Below, piece after piece: positions 56,405 through 57,637 of a stretch of 57,637 nt of DNA. This stretch comes from Candidatus Kuenenia stuttgartensis (GTDB lineage: Bacteria > Planctomycetota > GCA-002687715 > CAIWVZ01): positions 101,010 to 158,646 of the forward strand of contig CAMARR010000007.1 of NCBI GenBank assembly GCA_945860915.1, read 5' to 3'. Position numbers and translations under genes: made by a program. Under the pieces are notes generated by a model, which made no database searches, was not told the origin of the DNA, and was given only the letters and a program-made list of their open reading frames with translations. Position 1 is the first letter of the stretch. Every line of letters starts with the position of its first letter.

Positions 56405-57637
56405 TCAGAACGAGAGGCGGGCTTCAAGGAAGCCGAGAACAATATCGTCGATGAGGTTGTCGCCAGGCATCACGTAGCCAAGGCCGAGGCCCATGGTGAG
56501 CGTGTCCGAGTAGCGATAGTGCACGCCGACGTTGATTTCAGTCCAGCCGAGATCCGCGCCGAAATCCTCGTCTGCATCGTTGAGAAGCAGGTTTGCAGAC
56601 ACGGTCCATGCGGTAGCCGGATCGAAGCTCGCGCCGATCTTGAACGACTCGAGACCACCAGCCGGGAAGCCGACGCCGGAGCCATTGAAGCCGTTGATCG
56701 AGAGAGCGTAGCCGTAACGGTCGCCACCGAGATTCAACGCGGTCGTGGTGTAGGTGTTCTCGAGGAGCGCGTACTGCGCATGCCCACGGAACTTGTTGTC
56801 CTTACCGAAGAGGTAGCCGATGCCCACTTCGAATGCCATCGCATCGTCTGGGAGGTTTGCGTCCTGGAGTGCGAGCTCGGCGTTGAAGTCGATGCCCTCG
56901 ATCTTGCCGCCGACGCGTGCACCGTAGGTGTCGCTGGTGGCTAAATCATTGCGAATCCAGTAGGCATCGATCGTCATGTCCTTGACGGACTTGAGCGTGC
57001 CATACAGACCGGTGACATAGCTGTCGACGGTGGTGAAGGTAGCGGTCTGATTGAACAGGAAGCCGGTGATCGCGACGTCCTCGTTGGAGTAGTCAAGAAC
57101 GTGGCCGTCCCATGTGAGGCCGTTGTTCCAGTCTTCGTTGCCGAATTGGAACTGCGTGCCCTTCACGAACTCTTGGATGCCGTGCTTGAGGTGCAAGCCG
57201 GTCGCGCCGAAGAGGTTGCGCATCTGGACCCACGACTCGTACACCTGAATGTGCGCGCCGCCGCCGAAGCCGGTGGTGTACGCATCGGTGAGGCTGAGGT
57301 GAGCCGTGACGTCCTTCGAGAAGTCGTAGGTCGTGCCAACCGTGAAACGGTTGTAGTTGCTGCGCTCGGTGCCCGTGGCATCGGACTCAGCAAGCACGAA
57401 GCGCGAACGGAACAGACCACCGAAGGTCAGTTGGTTCGCACCCGACTTGACCGACGTCGCGGCTGCGAGGCGCTCCGAGAGGCGGTTAACTTCCGTCTCA
57501 AGGGCCGCATCAGCTGCGGTCATTGCGCCGGTCACCTTGAGCTCGGTGAGCTCAGCGTTGAGGCGCTTCAGCTCTGACTCTTGACGAGCGAGCTGCTTCT
57601 GGATCTCTTCGTTCGTTTGTGCTGTCGCAAGTGAGGC
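56405..57637 (-). CDS. Outer-membrane beta-barrel porin-like protein with N-terminal coiled coil (5' truncated)
   Basis: The frame is open to the window edge: ASLATAQTNEEIQKQ precedes the first ATG (57535), looking like the end of a signal peptide (cleavage after ATA) and then a coiled coil (about the first 55 residues). The rest is a repeat of amphipathic beta strands with Gly and aromatic residues, such as YNRFTVGTTYDFSKDVTAHL, ending in a C-terminal Phe (FLEARLSF) as expected for BAM insertion. It resembles alginate-export-type or general porins; substrate unknown. The coiled coil may link to the cell wall. Confidence 0.82.
   Translation of the reverse strand, partial: ASLATAQTNEEIQKQLARQESELKRLNAELTELKVTGAMTAADAALETEVNRLSERLAAATSVKSGANQLTFGGLFRSRFVLAESDATGTERSNYNRFTVGTTYDFSKDVTAHLSLTDAYTTGFGGGAHIQVYESWVQMRNLFGATGLHLKHGIQEFVKGTQFQFGNEDWNNGLTWDGHVLDYSNEDVAITGFLFNQTATFTTVDSYVTGLYGTLKSVKDMTIDAYWIRNDLATSDTYGARVGGKIEGIDFNAELALQDANLPDDAMAFEVGIGYLFGKDNKFRGHAQYALLENTYTTTALNLGGDRYGYALSINGFNGSGVGFPAGGLESFKIGASFDPATAWTVSANLLLNDADEDFGADLGWTEINVGVHYRYSDTLTMGLGLGYVMPGDNLIDDIVLGFLEARLSF

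Noticed and set aside
1-57637. CRISPR arrays, rRNA, tRNA or IS elements
   Set aside because: No regularly spaced repeats, tRNA T-loop signatures outside genes, or transposase frames were seen.

Overview
The window is one chromosomal segment of a Gram-negative (diderm) bacterium of about 57% GC by eye. It is densely packed with long same-strand operons and many four-base stop/start overlaps (ATGA, GTGA, TTGA). The diderm evidence is a KDO transferase (waaA), two secretins, a C-terminal-Phe beta-barrel protein, lipoprotein processing (lspA), a Tat component and peptidoglycan synthesis (murA). Futalosine-type menaquinone synthesis (mqnA), HEAT proteins with a W..WW tail, a VWA membrane protein and Pro- and Trp/Tyr-rich secreted proteins would fit Planctomycetota or a relative. 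That placement is inference only. There are no rRNA or tRNA genes, IS elements, phage genes or CRISPR arrays.

Layout. 1-10.4 kb (+): a type II secretion/type IV pilus-like operon with two tandem divergent secretins (the first cut by the window edge), gspE, gspF, gspG and three further pseudopilins carrying Gly-rich tails. 10.4-17.7 kb (-): serS, mqnA (apparently with a CTG start), a 701-residue secreted protein, a COG2509-type FAD protein, a rhomboid protein and hpt. folD (+) sits at 17.7-18.6 kb. 18.6-27.0 kb (-): a long operon of mdh, pyk, sucC, sucD, murA, a small membrane protein, tatA, a 97-residue unknown, mobA and a long-chain polyprenyl synthase. 27.2-32.4 kb (-): mnmA, a VWA/GATase-like membrane protein, a HEAT lipoprotein, a 31-residue membrane microprotein and a zinc-ribbon/HEAT membrane protein. 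32.5-34.7 kb (+): yajC, a yraN-like gene and an exported Xaa-Pro peptidase. 34.7-38.3 kb (-): a small membrane protein, ribD and miaB, then a 380-base non-coding gap holding a candidate structured RNA, then a lone prepilin-like gene. 38.4-46.0 kb (-): a tightly coupled operon of a 68-residue unknown, lspA, pyrD, a response regulator with an unrecognised N-terminal domain, secA, waaA and metK. 46.1-48.7 kb (+): a xerD-type recombinase, a family-5 uracil-DNA glycosylase and an unknown with an NNHxDxDG motif. 48.7-57.6 kb (-): a Tat-lipoprotein vanadium haloperoxidase-like protein, uvrC, uvrB, a Pro-rich/aromatic-rich/TPR secreted protein and a porin cut by the window edge.

Most genes are core housekeeping. 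The observations most worth following are the structured RNA at about 37.38-37.62 kb, the paired secretins with Gly-rich pseudopilins, active-site substitutions in FolD (Lys to Gln, Asp to Glu) and MurA (Cys to Asp), the CTG start of mqnA, the translationally coupled 31-residue microprotein between two HEAT proteins, and the new N-terminal domain on the response regulator in the secA operon.
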